The position numbers were made by a program, and so were the translations under genes. A stretch of DNA of 5,657 bases from Glaciecola sp038744645 (lineage in GTDB: Bacteria > Pseudomonadota > Gammaproteobacteria > Enterobacterales > Alteromonadaceae): the NCBI GenBank assembly GCA_038744645.1, contig JBCDMA010000259.1, forward strand, positions 1-5,657, written 5' to 3'. Within the stretch, counting starts at the first letter, position 1, and every line of letters starts with the position of its first letter. Positions 5,171 through 5,657 of this stretch are shown piece by piece. Below the pieces are notes generated by a model, which was not told where the DNA came from, made no database searches, and worked only from the letters and a program-made list of their open reading frames with translations.

Positions 5171-5657
5171 TGAATCACAAAACAACGGTATTTGTATGCG
5201 GCGTGCTGCTATTTCTTCAGGGATGCAAAGGCACGGACGATTTCATCGCTCAGCCGACGTTAAACGTGGCAGGGCAGGCGCAATCAAAAGTAAATCTGAT
5301 TGCTGTTATTGAAGCATTATTCACCAATAATGCTAATCCTTATCAGATCAGTCTTTGTGATGCTGACTTAGTTACGAAACAGTGCAAGGATTCAAATAAT
5401 GCGCCTTATGCCACTGGTTTGGGCGGCTTCTTTCTCCCTTTAAAGCTGGAGATGAAAAGTATCGATGTCGTGGCTTATGAAAGAGATTCAGACAGTTTAA
5501 GTATGACAACTACACTTGACGCGCCTGTTAACGAGATCCAGTCGGCGTGTGGCAAAGTGGACGGATTCATCAAAGCAACAAGTGAGCTGTCAGCCGTTAT
5601 GGAATTTCCCGGTACATATTGTAATTGGATGCTCATTGGCAACGTTACTCAATCAGC
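5170..5657 (+). CDS. Cys-rich predicted lipoprotein, 3' end outside window
   Basis: ATG 5170 opens a frame that stays open for 162 codons to the right edge, so the gene is incomplete here. Residues 1-19 form a short lipoprotein signal peptide (MNHKTTVFVCGVLLFLQGC) with lipobox LQGC and the lipidated Cys at 19; Gln at -2 is less usual but tolerated. The mature part has Cys at 63, 72, 127 and 151, which could form two disulphides in the periplasm. It has no membrane segment and no haem or metal motif that I recognise. I do not recognise the family. The ATG overlaps the stop of the 49-residue ORF (TAATG) and lacks its own strong ribosome site, so translation probably depends on the upstream ORF. 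Control may come from the palindrome region at 4948-4982. Confidence 0.8.
   Translation, partial: MNHKTTVFVCGVLLFLQGCKGTDDFIAQPTLNVAGQAQSKVNLIAVIEALFTNNANPYQISLCDADLVTKQCKDSNNAPYATGLGGFFLPLKLEMKSIDVVAYERDSDSLSMTTTLDAPVNEIQSACGKVDGFIKATSELSAVMEFPGTYCNWMLIGNVTQS

Noticed and set aside
1..5657. Integron cassette array or attC sites, suggested by small unknown genes in mixed order.
   Set aside because: I found no paired core sites of the RYYYAAC / GTTRRRY type flanking the genes and no integrase; the genes run on both strands with ordinary spacers.

Overview
The window looks like chromosomal DNA from a moderately AT-rich Gammaproteobacterium, most likely a marine alteromonad-like organism. This is inferred from overall style: a membrane GGDEF-EAL protein, a LabA-like NYN protein, an outer-membrane-type cytochrome c lipoprotein and coding density. 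No marker gene fixes the taxon. I see no tRNA, rRNA, CRISPR array, transposase or integrase.

Layout. Positions 85-994 (minus strand) hold an overlapping gene pair: a small cytochrome c'-like lipoprotein whose CXXCH haem motif sits at its extreme C-terminus, then an unrecognised 157-residue protein whose only plausible start (GTG) lies inside the haem-motif codons of the first gene. About 170 bp upstream of the cytochrome is an FNR/DNR-like half-symmetrical site placed close to an AT-rich -10-like element, which suggests oxygen- or NO-responsive transcription. Positions 1251-3287 (minus strand) encode a 678-residue cyclic-di-GMP enzyme: six membrane segments, a coiled-coil signalling helix, an intact GGDEF domain and an intact EAL domain. 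It is transcribed divergently from a NYN/PIN-like putative ribonuclease (3442-4020, plus strand).

Downstream on the plus strand is a Rossmann-type, methyltransferase-like protein (best start TTG at 4267, after an AAGGAG ribosome site). A short intergenic region with a perfect 14-bp palindrome follows, then a 49-residue small ORF joined by a TAATG stop/start overlap to a Cys-rich lipoprotein that runs off the right edge of the window.

How the genes work together: the two minus-strand units and the three plus-strand units look like separate small transcription units rather than one system. The most interesting parts are the two tightly coupled pairs (cytochrome lipoprotein plus unknown protein; 49-residue ORF plus lipoprotein) and their candidate control sites. 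I do not see convincing evidence for a new defence, mobile or RNA-based system here.
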